The notes beneath the pieces were generated by a model that saw only the letters and a list, made by a program, of their open reading frames with translations, ran no database searches and had not been told where the DNA came from. Positions 9,387 to 17,620 of a stretch of 64,000 bases of DNA are shown here, piece by piece (the stretch's first letter is position 1; each line of letters begins with the position of its first letter). This DNA is from an uncultured Pelosinus sp. GTDB lineage: Bacteria > Bacillota > Negativicutes > UMGS1260. The position numbers and the translations under genes were made by a program. The DNA lies in NCBI GenBank assembly GCA_900550105.1, contig URQW01000002.1, forward strand, positions 54,832 through 118,831, read 5' to 3'.

Positions 9387-9659
9387 TCACTCCTTTGAAG
9401 CGCGAAACAGCGCTGTCTGCAAGCGGCTCTTTAGCACATAGTCCAGCGCGCCACGATCTTGAATAAACACCCTAAGGTCAGTTACTTTTGCCTGCTGTAA
9501 AAACTTTTTCACGGTCGCTTCGATTTGATCGCCATATTGGGCCTGCACGATACTTTGAATTTCGATAATAGTACCACTATTAGGTGACTCAGGCTGAATT
9601 TGAACCATGACATCACTTGATTCCAACGTGCCCGCCTGGGCAGTTCTCAATAAATTCAT
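9387..9659 (-). CDS. citD: Citrate lyase gamma subunit (acyl carrier protein)
   Basis: 90-residue acyl carrier protein. Ser14 in AGTLESSDVMV is the residue that carries the 2'-(5''-phosphoribosyl)-3'-dephospho-CoA prosthetic group. Length and the conserved N-terminus fit CitD closely. The genes for prosthetic group synthesis and acetylation (citC, citX, citG) are not in this window, so they must be elsewhere if the lyase is active. It begins 10 nt downstream of the transporter stop. Confidence 0.96.
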   Translation of the reverse strand: MNLLRTAQAGTLESSDVMVQIQPESPNSGTIIEIQSIVQAQYGDQIEATVKKFLQQAKVTDLRVFIQDRGALDYVLKSRLQTALFRASKE

Positions 9660-9669
9660 AACGATCCTC

Positions 9670-10962
9670 CTACTGAATCATTTTCAAAAGAACACACGCG
9701 CCAATTACGGTACAACCGCCGCCTAACCGCGTCGATACTTGGGCAAAAGGCATAAGCGACATCCGATTAGCACTGGAAAGAATCGCTACGTCGCCAGTTC
9801 CTCCCAGACCGCTATGGCAAGCTGTTACAATCGCAGTTTCAATTGGGTACATATTCATCATTTTGCCAACGAAAAATCCAGAAGATACCATCGTAATCAC
9901 AGTTGCCACAATCGTAATCACATAAGCTGGCGAAACAGCAGCCACAACATCTTGCCACGGCGTGTAAAGTACACCAACGCCCACTAAAAGCGCCCAGGTT
10001 AGCGAGGAAGCTACAAACCGATACAAATGATGGGCGCCTTGCTCCATCGATGCAGGCATAATACCAATCGCTTTAATAATAGCAGCCGAGAAAATCATGA
10101 CAATCGGCCCTGGAATATCAATAAACTTATTTACTAATCCGCCAAACACAAAGAAGGTAGTTGCTAAAAGCAGTCCGGCTCCCATTAAAGCAAAGTCAAC
10201 AGGCTTTTCTTCGGACTGAGCCTTACGCAAAAACTCATCATTTCCTGTTTTAACAAGCATTCCTTCGCCGGAGAATTCCGGTCGTTTTTGGCTTAAACGC
10301 TTTAATAATCCCGCCAGAATAATTGCACAAAGGTTACCAAGCATTGCCGCAGGCATAAGCTGCGGAATCAGCTGTGTATTAGACACATTAAGTATCTCAG
10401 CATATCCCACGGACAGCGGCAACACACCTTCACCGACACCGCCAGCAAATACAGGAATAATAACAAAAAACAAGGCCTTATAGGCGCCAAGACCCGTAAT
10501 CGTGCCAACACCGACCCCAACAAGAGATGCACAAATGGTTCCCACCAACAGCGGTACAAACATCTTCAAAAAACCTTGAATCAAAACAACGCGAAGCATC
10601 CCAAGAATACTGCCTGTAACTAAGCAAGAAATATAGAAATACAAAAAGTTAGAACCTTTCATAAATGCTGTAATTGCTTTTAATGAGGCCGGATCAAGCA
10701 GTTTATAAAAAACCATAATACTAGGAACAAACACGGATAGAATAGCCGGTCCGCCAATATCGCGCAAAATTGGAACTTTTAACCCAATATCGCCAAGGAG
10801 CATTCCCATAACAACCATGACGGCAATCCCGCCAATCATATCGGCGGGCAATTTACCATAATGAGCCCCGGCAAAAATAATCGCTACGACCACTAGGTAG
10901 ATGGGCAGCGGCATTGGCCCCACTTTATATTTTGTAAATACATTTACGTCCTTTTCGGACAT
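9670..10962 (-). CDS. 2-hydroxycarboxylate transporter (CitS/CimH/MaeN family)
   Basis: 430-residue membrane protein with about 11-12 hydrophobic segments. The two re-entrant-loop signatures of the 2HCT family are visible, GGVGEG near residue 175 and CHSGLGGTGDVAILSSANRM near residue 385, the latter holding the Arg that contacts the substrate carboxylate. Family members are sodium or proton symporters or precursor/product exchangers for citrate and malate. Its place directly before citD makes citrate the likely substrate. The start at 10962 follows GGAGGTGATTTTT, and that ribosome binding site is paired in a hairpin (10971-10995). Confidence 0.93.
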   Translation of the reverse strand: MSEKDVNVFTKYKVGPMPLPIYLVVVAIIFAGAHYGKLPADMIGGIAVMVVMGMLLGDIGLKVPILRDIGGPAILSVFVPSIMVFYKLLDPASLKAITAFMKGSNFLYFYISCLVTGSILGMLRVVLIQGFLKMFVPLLVGTICASLVGVGVGTITGLGAYKALFFVIIPVFAGGVGEGVLPLSVGYAEILNVSNTQLIPQLMPAAMLGNLCAIILAGLLKRLSQKRPEFSGEGMLVKTGNDEFLRKAQSEEKPVDFALMGAGLLLATTFFVFGGLVNKFIDIPGPIVMIFSAAIIKAIGIMPASMEQGAHHLYRFVASSLTWALLVGVGVLYTPWQDVVAAVSPAYVITIVATVITMVSSGFFVGKMMNMYPIETAIVTACHSGLGGTGDVAILSSANRMSLMPFAQVSTRLGGGCTVIGACVLLKMIQ

Positions 10963-10970
10963 AAAAATCA

Positions 10971-10995
10971 CCTCCGTTTTTATCATAAACGGAGG
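10971..10995 (-). promoter_or_regulatory. Hairpin that pairs the Shine-Dalgarno of the citrate transporter gene
   Basis: On the minus strand CCTCCGTTT and AAACGGAGG form a perfect 9-bp stem with a 7-base loop. The 3' arm contains the GGAGG that lies 8 nt before the transporter ATG, so the folded RNA would hide the ribosome binding site. The few T residues after it also allow an attenuator reading. Confidence 0.6.
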
Positions 10996-11034
10996 CGGCA
11001 TTTTTCTGTCTATTTTGGAAATTTCGAATATAAT

Positions 11035-11712
11035 TTAGTTCATATTGTTCACAGCTGTATATTTGCAGACAGGCCGTCCGACACTGCCATAAGAAAAGTC
11101 TTTTTGTACTTCGTCTCTACTTACGAGATACTCCAAATAGCGGCGGGCAGTAATACGAGAAACGCCCAATAAGGCGCCTGCCTCCTCGGCCGTAAAAGGC
11201 TCTGTCAGCTGCCCCACCAGTTCTCGTACATGCTCTAAAGTAACTTTATCTAGTCCTTTGGGCATTTCCGGTTCGGTCGGACGATGCAAAAGATAGCGAT
11301 CAATCGCTTTTTGATCCAACTCTTCGGTTTTGATAATCCGCCGTCGGCTTTGGTATGTTTCAATTGCTTCACAAACACGAGTATACTCAAAAGGCTTCAC
11401 TAAATAGTCAACCGCCCCTAACCGCAGCGCTTCTTGAATATGCATGGAATCACGGGAAGCGGTAACTACAATCACATCAGTCTTCGCATTATTTTTCCGT
11501 AATATCGATAAAAATTGCAATCCATTGGTATCAGGCATATAAATATCAAGCAAAATCAAATCAATCTTTTTACACTGAAGAACTTGCAACGCTTCTTTAA
11601 CAGATGCCGCCAAAGTAATTGATAAAATTCCTTGCAACTTCATCAGATACCGACGGTTTAACTCTGCCACCATGGGATCATCTTCTACAATCAACACATG
11701 AATATCAGACAT
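11035..11712 (-). CDS. CitB-family response regulator
   Basis: 225-residue regulator. The receiver domain has the acidic pocket (VEDD at residues 9-12), phospho-acceptor Asp56 (LLDIYMP) and Lys in YLVKPFEY. The C-terminal part has the CitB/DcuR/DctR helix-turn-helix (FTAEEAGALLGVSRITARRYLEYLV). It overlaps the kinase gene by one base (TAATG) and lies 72 nt upstream of the citrate transporter in the same direction, so it probably activates the citrate genes in response to external citrate. Confidence 0.94.
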   Translation of the reverse strand: MSDIHVLIVEDDPMVAELNRRYLMKLQGILSITLAASVKEALQVLQCKKIDLILLDIYMPDTNGLQFLSILRKNNAKTDVIVVTASRDSMHIQEALRLGAVDYLVKPFEYTRVCEAIETYQSRRRIIKTEELDQKAIDRYLLHRPTEPEMPKGLDKVTLEHVRELVGQLTEPFTAEEAGALLGVSRITARRYLEYLVSRDEVQKDFSYGSVGRPVCKYTAVNNMN

Positions 11713-13259
11713 TATTTACCTCCCAAGTGGACTGTAAAAACACAGCCAAAATCCGTATTGGCAAATTCTAAAACGCCATTATACTTTTTTACAATTTCAT
11801 CAACTAAAAAGAGGCCCACGCCGCGTTGTCCCCCCTTTGTAGAAAAACCCCAATCAAAAATCTGCTGAGAAACATCAGCTTCAATTCCCTGTCCCGAATC
11901 GCAAATTTCTAGCATAAGTTCAGTCTCATCACCTTGCAAAAACAAATGAACTTCCCGCTTATCCTGAAACCGCACCGCTTCAATTGCGTTATCAAGCAAG
12001 TTTCCTAATATGGTAATTAGCTCAGCGTTCACTAAACAAGTTTTCTCCGCTAGCGTAGATTCTGGATCAATGCAAAGACTTGTTCCCGCCTCGCGCATCG
12101 TGGAAAACTTAGCAATGAGTAGTCCAGCAACAGCAGGATTTTTAATGCGAGATATAACAAATTCCGCTTCTGTTTCGGCATGTGATACGATCGAGCGAAT
12201 ATAATCAGTCGCTTCGCTATAACATTCTAGTTTTACCAGCCCCCAAACCACATGAAGTTTATTCATAAATTCATGAGCCTGCGCCCGTAACGCTTCCGTA
12301 TAGGTGCGAATCCCCGTCAATTCATCAGCCAGTTCTTTCATTTCTGTTATATCGCGAAATGTGGCAACAGCGCCAACCACTTGACCGCGAACCAGAATTG
12401 GAATCCGATTTGTAACAATTCGCTTGCCCTGTAAATCTTGTACTTGGTTATATTCAGGACACCCTGTCTTAATGACCTCATTGAGCCGTGTATTTGGTAC
12501 AAGCTCTTCTACTGGTTTTCCTAAATAATCGCCTGCGCCTAATAGCTGCAGGCTAGCTTCATTAACTAGGGTAATCAATCCCTCGCGATTAATGGCAATA
12601 ACGCCTTCCTTAATCCCTTGTAAAACAGCATTCCGTTCTTCTAGTATTTTGGCAATCTGCTCTGGCTCAAGGCCAAATAAGCCTTGTTTAATATTGCGTG
12701 CTAAAAAATAGGAACCGATCGCCCCAATCAACAGGCCAAAAATCATTACTGCAAAAACAAATTTACGACTTTGCCAAACTGCCGCTTGCAAATTTTCCAT
12801 CAAAACACCGACAACGACTCCGCCAATAATCTGCCCATTTTGGCTATGAATGGGCGTAAACGCCCGCAACGATTCGCCAAAAGTACCAACACTATGAGAA
12901 AAATATTCCTGCCCTTGCAAGGCCATACCTTCATCACCGCCTTGAATGGGTTGGCCAACTAATTCTGCCACAGGATGAGAAAACCGAGAGCCCTGCGTAT
13001 CGAAAATAACAATATATGTCGATCCAGTTGTCGTACGAATTCGTTCTGCCATTTCCTGAACACTTTGCCGATCGCCTAGCTCCATCGCTTCGATAATTGC
13101 TTGATTGTTCGCAACCGAACGAGCCACGTTCATACTACTGTTCCCGAGATTTTCTTTAATTGTCCCTTCTATATAATTGGACATGCCAACAGCCGTCACA
13201 ACTAAAGAAATCGCTACAACAAATGAAACTAGCAGAATAATTTTGGTGGTTAATCGCAT
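11712..13259 (-). CDS. CitA/DcuS-family sensor histidine kinase
   Basis: 515-residue membrane kinase. An N-terminal transmembrane helix (residues 6-26), a periplasmic PASP/Cache domain (about 30-165, with STYIVIFDTQGSRFSHP) and a second transmembrane helix (168-187) are followed by a cytoplasmic PAS domain (about 205-305) and the kinase core. His329 in QAHEFMNKLHVV is the phosphorylation site, and LGNLLDNAIEA, DSGQGI and GVGLFLVDEIV form the ATP site. Architecture and neighbours point to a citrate or related tricarboxylate sensor. Confidence 0.94.
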   Translation of the reverse strand: MRLTTKIILLVSFVVAISLVVTAVGMSNYIEGTIKENLGNSSMNVARSVANNQAIIEAMELGDRQSVQEMAERIRTTTGSTYIVIFDTQGSRFSHPVAELVGQPIQGGDEGMALQGQEYFSHSVGTFGESLRAFTPIHSQNGQIIGGVVVGVLMENLQAAVWQSRKFVFAVMIFGLLIGAIGSYFLARNIKQGLFGLEPEQIAKILEERNAVLQGIKEGVIAINREGLITLVNEASLQLLGAGDYLGKPVEELVPNTRLNEVIKTGCPEYNQVQDLQGKRIVTNRIPILVRGQVVGAVATFRDITEMKELADELTGIRTYTEALRAQAHEFMNKLHVVWGLVKLECYSEATDYIRSIVSHAETEAEFVISRIKNPAVAGLLIAKFSTMREAGTSLCIDPESTLAEKTCLVNAELITILGNLLDNAIEAVRFQDKREVHLFLQGDETELMLEICDSGQGIEADVSQQIFDWGFSTKGGQRGVGLFLVDEIVKKYNGVLEFANTDFGCVFTVHLGGK

Positions 13260-13303
13260 GATAAGCTCCTTCTAGAGGTAGAATTACAGTGAAATTTAAG
13301 TCC

Positions 13304-13345
13304 AAAAAAGCTCTTACCGCCCCTTTAGGGGGACAATGAGAGCTT
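13304..13345 (-). terminator. Terminator of the HxlR gene
   Basis: AAGCTCT and AGAGCTT enclose an inner CCCC/GGGG stem, followed by a run of T on the minus strand. It begins one base after the HxlR stop codon. Confidence 0.85.
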
Positions 13346-13346
13346 C

Positions 13347-13730
13347 TTACGATTGGAACTCCTGCGGTTGAAATTCTTCGAGATGCTCCGCGCCAAAGCG
13401 ATGCATCATGGAAAGAATCGAAAGAAACTTCTCGCCTTCTTCCGTCAGGCTATATTCTACTTTTGGCGGAACAACAGGATATACTTTTCGATGAATCAAA
13501 TGATCCTGCTCTAAGCTTTTTAGCTGCCTTGCCAGCACTTTTTGCGTGACTTGCGGTAATTTCCGCTGTAAATCGCTAAATCGCAAGGTACTATAGCCTA
13601 AGTACCATAAAATGAGAATCTTCCATTTTCCCGCCAACATATTCTGCACAATGATCATAGGACACTCATCATATTTGGCGCATTTATCGCGCATGAAACA
13701 TTCTTCATGGCGGCTTTTTTCAGTCATCAT
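13347..13730 (-). CDS. HxlR-family transcriptional regulator
   Basis: 127-residue winged-helix regulator. The HxlR core is clear (CPMIIVQNMLAGKWKILILW, RFSDLQRKLPQVTQKVLARQLKSLE, VEYSLTEEGEKFL). Three cysteines (11, 17, 23) lie in the N-terminal arm; regulators such as YodB and HypR use a cysteine in this arm to sense quinones or aldehydes, so a thiol-switch role is possible. It is divergent from an aldehyde dehydrogenase gene, and a perfect 20-bp dyad between them overlaps its own promoter region. Ribosome binding site GAGGGG. Confidence 0.92.
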   Translation of the reverse strand: MMTEKSRHEECFMRDKCAKYDECPMIIVQNMLAGKWKILILWYLGYSTLRFSDLQRKLPQVTQKVLARQLKSLEQDHLIHRKVYPVVPPKVEYSLTEEGEKFLSILSMMHRFGAEHLEEFQPQEFQS

Positions 13731-13750
13731 CTAAAGCCCCTCGCTTTTCA

Positions 13751-13770
13751 TAGTGACATTTTAGTCACTA
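13751..13770. promoter_or_regulatory. Dyad operator, probably for the HxlR regulator
   Basis: TAGTGAC, six bases, GTCACTA: a perfect inverted repeat with 7-base arms, 20 nt upstream of the HxlR start. Position suggests autorepression. TAGT/ACTA half-sites resemble those of known HxlR-family sites, though the match is loose. Confidence 0.65.
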
Positions 13771-13793
13771 TATGACAATAAAGTGCGTTCTTG

Positions 13794-13822
13794 TGAAAAC
13801 CCTTTTTCTCCCTTACTATAAT
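13794..13822 (+). promoter_or_regulatory. Predicted promoter of the aldehyde dehydrogenase gene
   Basis: A perfect TATAAT at 13817-13822 with a weak -35 (TGAAAA) 17 bp upstream. A weak -35 is compatible with activation. A further dyad TACGC...GCGTA follows around 13839-13863, in the leader. Confidence 0.5.
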
Positions 13823-13903
13823 AACATACTCATAAAAAATACGCACTGGTTACCAAAGAGCGTATGAATCGGCTTTATTATTTACTTTGAGGGGGCGTTT
13901 TAC

Positions 13904-15382
13904 ATGACTATGATTCAACCAGATAAACATTATGACCTTTTTATTGACGGACAATGGACCAAAGGCAGCGTTGGTAAAACCTTTACTTCGGTCAACCCTT
14001 CAAACGGCGAGCCACTAGCTACCTGTATCGACGCCACGAAAGAAGACGTAGATCAGGCTGTGACCGCCGCCTGGAAAGCTTTTAAAACTTGGAAAGATGT
14101 CAGTCCACAAGACCGTTCTAGAATGCTATTAAAAATTGCTGATCTCATTGACGCCAATGCTGAACGGCTGGCGATCATTGAAACTCTCGATAACGGCAAA
14201 CCGATTCGTGAAACCCAAAATGCCGATGTACCGCTTAGTTCCGATCACTTCCGGTATTTTGCCAGCGCCATTCGTACTGAAGAAGGCGAAGCTGTTCTGA
14301 TTGATAAGAACAATCTCAGCCTAGTTTTGCGCGAGCCTATTGGCGTTGTCGGTCAAATTATCCCCTGGAACTTCCCCTTGCTTATGGCGGCATGGAAAAT
14401 CGCTCCGGCCCTTGCGGCAGGAAACTGCATTGTTATCAAACCTTCTTCCAGTACTTCACTCAGTCTTCTGGAATTAACGAAACTACTGGCACAAGTATTG
14501 CCGCCCGGTGTCGTAAATGTCATTACAGGCAAAGGCTCCGTGTCAGGAAATTATATTTTAGAACATGAAGGCTTCAGCAAGCTCGCCTTTACTGGCTCTA
14601 CTGAAGTAGGCTATACCGTATCAGAGGCAGCGGCTAAACGACTGATTCCTGCGACACTCGAATTAGGCGGAAAATCAGCTAATATTTTCTTTGCCGACGC
14701 GCCTTGGGAAAAAGCGATTGAAGGCTTCCAGATGGGCATTCTCTTTAATCAAGGGCAGGTTTGCTGCGCTGGATCTCGAGCCTTTGTCCAGGAAGAAATT
14801 TACGATAAATTTGTCGCAGCGGCTATTGAAGCTTTCTCTAAAGTCAAAGTAGGCCTTCCTTGGGAAAAAGACACGCAAATGGGCGCTCTCGTAAATCCCG
14901 GACAGCTCAAAAAAGTTCTCGGCTACGTAGATATTGGCAAAGCCGAGGGTGCTAAAGTGGCGTTCGGCGGTGAAAAGATTACGAGTCCTGAACTGGAAAA
15001 GGGATCCTTTATTCAGCCAACCATTCTGACTGATGTGAATAATAGTATGCGTATTGCCCAAGAAGAAATCTTTGGCCCTGTCATCTCCATCATCAAATTC
15101 AAAGATGAAGCAGAAGTGATTCGCTTGGCCAATGACAGTGACTATGGCCTTGGCGGCGCTGTTTGGACCAAAGACATCAATCGGGCCTTCCGCGTTGCCC
15201 GTGCTGTAGAAACAGGCCGGATTTGGGTCAACACCTACAATAATCTGCCAGCCCATGCACCCTTTGGCGGTTACAAAAAGTCAGGCATTGGCCGTGAAAC
15301 GCACAAAATGATGCTTGATCACTATAGCCAAAAGAAAAATATTTTCATCAACTTATCAGACAGCAAAATGGGCCTTTACTAA
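13904..15382 (+). CDS. NAD(P)-dependent aldehyde dehydrogenase
   Basis: 492-residue ALDH-superfamily enzyme that oxidises an aldehyde to its acid. It has the cofactor loop PWNFPLLMAAWKIAPALAAGN, the Rossmann turn FTGSTEVG, the general base in LELGGKSAN and the catalytic cysteine in NQGQVCCAGSR (the second of the CC pair aligns with the usual nucleophile region). C-terminal PFGGYKKSGIGRE is typical of the ALDH1/AldA-DhaS group. Divergent from the HxlR regulator, suggesting aldehyde detoxification induced by reactive carbonyls. Ribosome binding site GAGGGGG. A strong terminator follows. Confidence 0.94.
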   Translation: MTMIQPDKHYDLFIDGQWTKGSVGKTFTSVNPSNGEPLATCIDATKEDVDQAVTAAWKAFKTWKDVSPQDRSRMLLKIADLIDANAERLAIIETLDNGKPIRETQNADVPLSSDHFRYFASAIRTEEGEAVLIDKNNLSLVLREPIGVVGQIIPWNFPLLMAAWKIAPALAAGNCIVIKPSSSTSLSLLELTKLLAQVLPPGVVNVITGKGSVSGNYILEHEGFSKLAFTGSTEVGYTVSEAAAKRLIPATLELGGKSANIFFADAPWEKAIEGFQMGILFNQGQVCCAGSRAFVQEEIYDKFVAAAIEAFSKVKVGLPWEKDTQMGALVNPGQLKKVLGYVDIGKAEGAKVAFGGEKITSPELEKGSFIQPTILTDVNNSMRIAQEEIFGPVISIIKFKDEAEVIRLANDSDYGLGGAVWTKDINRAFRVARAVETGRIWVNTYNNLPAHAPFGGYKKSGIGRETHKMMLDHYSQKKNIFINLSDSKMGLY

Positions 15383-15415
15383 AAGACCTTAGCAAAGTCT
15401 ATAAAAAGTAAACCG

Positions 15416-15453
15416 AAGCAGCGCTTCTCGCTATTGAGAAACGCTGCTTTTTT
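15416..15453 (+). terminator. Terminator after the aldehyde dehydrogenase gene
   Basis: AAGCAGCG-TTCTC stem with loop GCTATT, closing to GAGAA-CGCTGCTT and followed by six T. Confidence 0.9.
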
Positions 15454-15504
15454 ATAAACTAGTTTCTCGCTTTAGCTAGTGCCGCAATCAGCCGACAAAA
15501 AAAA

Positions 15505-15532
15505 TTAACATAATAACAGTTTCGCATGTTAA
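15505..15532. repeat. Inverted repeat upstream of the HD-domain gene
   Basis: TTAACAT and ATGTTAA, perfect 7-base arms 14 bases apart, about 90 nt before the start of the HD-domain gene. Could be an operator; no regulator is assigned. Confidence 0.4.
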
Positions 15533-15591
15533 AAACGCTAAAAAATTTACAAAATAGCAGGGATACAAGAAGAAATAGAGTATTAATGGAT

Positions 15592-15605
15592 AGAAAACGT
15601 TTACA
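15592..15605 (+). promoter_or_regulatory. cre-like (CcpA) site before the HD-domain gene
   Basis: AGAAAACGTTTACA matches the Firmicute cre consensus TGWAANCGNTNWCA at 13 of 14 positions (first T is A). It sits just upstream of the ribosome binding site, where a bound repressor would block elongation or initiation. Confidence 0.45.
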
Positions 15606-15622
15606 GAACAGGAGACGATAGA

Positions 15623-16207
15623 ATGGTAAGCGCAATTACACGCCAAGAAGCACTTGATCTACTGAAGACTTATAATAAGGAACCGTTCCATCTTCTTCAC
15701 GCTCTCACAGTCGAAGGCGTCATGAAATGGTACGCTGCGGAACTCGGCTATAGCGAAGAACTGGACTACTGGGGAACTGTAGGTCTGCTCCACGATATCG
15801 ATTTTGAAGAGTATCCCGAGGAACACTGTAAAAAGGCTCCTGAATTATTAAAACAAGGCCACGTCAGTGACGAAATGATCTACTCAATCTGCAGTCATGG
15901 CTATGGTCTCTGCACAGATATTGAGCCAAAGCATCAAATGGAGAAAGTTCTATTTGCCGCTGATGAACTGACAGGTTTAATTGGCGCCGCCGCTAGAATG
16001 CGCCCCTCGCAAAGCGTAATGGATATGGAACTTTCTAGCCTAAAGAAAAAGTTTAAAGATAAAAAGTTTGCCGCCGGCTGTTCTCGTGATGTTATCAAAC
16101 AAGGCGCCGAACGACTCGGCTGGAGCCTTGATGAATTGCTTGAAAAAACAATCTTAGCCATGCGGTCTTGCGAAGAAACAGTAAACAAAGAAATGGAATC
16201 TCTCTAA
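15623..16207 (+). CDS. HD-domain phosphohydrolase
   Basis: 194-residue soluble protein of the HDIG/HD superfamily, metal-dependent phosphohydrolases. Metal-binding residues are apparent: His in PFHLLHALTVE, the HD pair in VGLLHDIDFEEYPEEHC, a further His in SICSHGYG and Asp in FAADELTGL. The family size and single-domain form resemble small HDIG proteins common in Clostridia. The substrate is not evident. It is monocistronic: ribosome binding site CAGGAG, cre-like site just upstream and a terminator at 16227 shared with the convergent gene. Confidence 0.85.
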   Translation: MVSAITRQEALDLLKTYNKEPFHLLHALTVEGVMKWYAAELGYSEELDYWGTVGLLHDIDFEEYPEEHCKKAPELLKQGHVSDEMIYSICSHGYGLCTDIEPKHQMEKVLFAADELTGLIGAAARMRPSQSVMDMELSSLKKKFKDKKFAAGCSRDVIKQGAERLGWSLDELLEKTILAMRSCEETVNKEMESL

Positions 16208-16226
16208 AAACCAGCTTATTACAAAA

Positions 16227-16254
16227 CAGGAGCAGAGTATTTTCTCTGCTCCTG
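16227..16254. terminator. Convergent terminator between HD-domain gene and dehydrogenase
   Basis: CAGGAGCAGAG, loop of six, CTCTGCTCCTG. T-rich on the minus strand side (TTTTG), weaker on the plus side; it can serve both converging genes. Confidence 0.85.
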
Positions 16255-16323
16255 TTGCTGTATAACTCCGCTATATTCAATGATGTCCAAAGCGAATCCA
16301 GTTTCTGTTTTTATAAATTTCTT

Positions 16324-17412
16324 TTATTCTAAGTAGCTTTTTCCCAAAGTGTCAGCTGCCAACAAAGCATCATACAGCTGCTCAGGTGTTACATCGCCAA
16401 GCATATTATGGATCGATTCGCCTGGAAGGCAAGCTTTTTCAGCCGCAATTTTCACACGGCTAACATCGGAAACTCCCACTTCTGCCAACGTAACAGGCAA
16501 GCCGACAGAGAGGCAAAAACCAATAACTTCCGTAATTTCCTCCATTGGCGCATTTTCTAAAATAAGCTGCGCAATTGTGCCGAAAGCGACTAGATTTCCA
16601 TGCATGGTTGCTTCGCATTCTTCTAAAGCAGTAAAACCATTATAGACAGAATGAGCCACAGCCAGTCCACCATTATCAGCGCCAACGCCGCTTAGATAGG
16701 TATTTGCTTCAATGATGCTTTCTACGGCTGGTGTAAGCAGGCCTTGTTCAACAGCCAGCTTGGCCTTATAACCATCAGTCAAAAGCGTTTCGTAGCATAA
16801 TTTACACAAAGCCATTGCGGATTTTGTAATGCCGCCGTTTTCTAAGCTAGGTGAATTCGTCTTTACACAAGCTCTAGCCTCAAAATAAGTGCCAAGCGCA
16901 TCGCCCATACCAGCTACCAGGAACTTCACTGGCGCTGCGGCAATAATCGAAGAATCAACAATAACCGTTTCCGGATTCTTCGGATAAAAAATATATTTGC
17001 AAAACGTGCCATCATCATTGTAAATTACCGAAAGACCTGTGCAAGGAGCATCAGTAGCCGCTACAGTCGGCATAATCACAACAGGACGATTTTCATAATA
17101 AGCTGTCGCTTTCGCTGTATCAATGGCGCTGCCGCCGCCAATGGCGCCAATCACTTCAATCTTATCGTCCCGAACAATCTGACGCATCCGTTCTATTTCA
17201 CCAGTCGAACTTATGCCATTAAATACTTCAAACCGTAATGTAGCCGCCGAGTCTTTAAAGCTCTGCTCAATTTTGGGCTTAGCTGTCTTATAACCACTGC
17301 GACTGCAAATAAACAAAAAAGATGATCCTAGTTCTTTGGTGTTTTCATATGTTTCTAATAATGCATCCTTTCCCTGAACATATTTTGCAGGCGCTCTCAT
17401 TAATTTCAACAT
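16324..17412 (-). CDS. Iron/zinc-containing alcohol dehydrogenase, glycerol dehydrogenase-like
   Basis: 362-residue GldA-type enzyme that oxidises glycerol or a similar vicinal diol with NAD. The N-terminal nucleotide domain has IGAIGGGSAIDTAKATAYY. The C-terminal helical domain holds the metal ligands: Asp in VAGMGDALGTYFEA, His in GLAVAHSVYNG and His in CEATMHGNLVAFG. Length and these motifs fit glycerol dehydrogenase; related family members act on other substrates, so the symbol is withheld. Its promoter region has a perfect TCTGAC/GTCAGA dyad over the -35. It is monocistronic. Confidence 0.88.
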   Translation of the reverse strand: MLKLMRAPAKYVQGKDALLETYENTKELGSSFLFICSRSGYKTAKPKIEQSFKDSAATLRFEVFNGISSTGEIERMRQIVRDDKIEVIGAIGGGSAIDTAKATAYYENRPVVIMPTVAATDAPCTGLSVIYNDDGTFCKYIFYPKNPETVIVDSSIIAAAPVKFLVAGMGDALGTYFEARACVKTNSPSLENGGITKSAMALCKLCYETLLTDGYKAKLAVEQGLLTPAVESIIEANTYLSGVGADNGGLAVAHSVYNGFTALEECEATMHGNLVAFGTIAQLILENAPMEEITEVIGFCLSVGLPVTLAEVGVSDVSRVKIAAEKACLPGESIHNMLGDVTPEQLYDALLAADTLGKSYLE

Positions 17413-17492
17413 ACACGTAACCCCCTAGACTCTTTTTGTTAAAAAATTCACATAAACAAAAATTTACCCTTGTCTACGTATAATAAATCTTC

Positions 17493-17514
17493 TCTGACTT
17501 CTGTCAGAATCCTG
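17493..17514 (-). promoter_or_regulatory. Operator dyad over the -35 of the GldA-like gene
   Basis: TCTGAC, four bases, GTCAGA at 17493-17508. On the minus strand CTGACA acts as -35 and TATTAT, 16 bp downstream near 17481, as -10, so a protein bound to the dyad would control this promoter. Confidence 0.5.
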
Positions 17515-17543
17515 CCATACAGAAAAATCACCTTTCGCTAAAG

Positions 17544-17593
17544 TTAAAGGGTAGGGCAATGAAGCTAAGAATCGCTCCGTTGACCTACCCTAA
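17544..17593 (-). terminator. Terminator after the outer-membrane protein gene
   Basis: TTAGGGTAGG and CCTACCCTTTAA pair on the minus strand with extra CAA/TTG pairing inside and a T-rich tail. It lies 28 nt past the stop of the outer-membrane protein gene. Confidence 0.6.
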
Positions 17594-17620
17594 CATTTAC
17601 TCTTTGTGAAAGACTCTATA

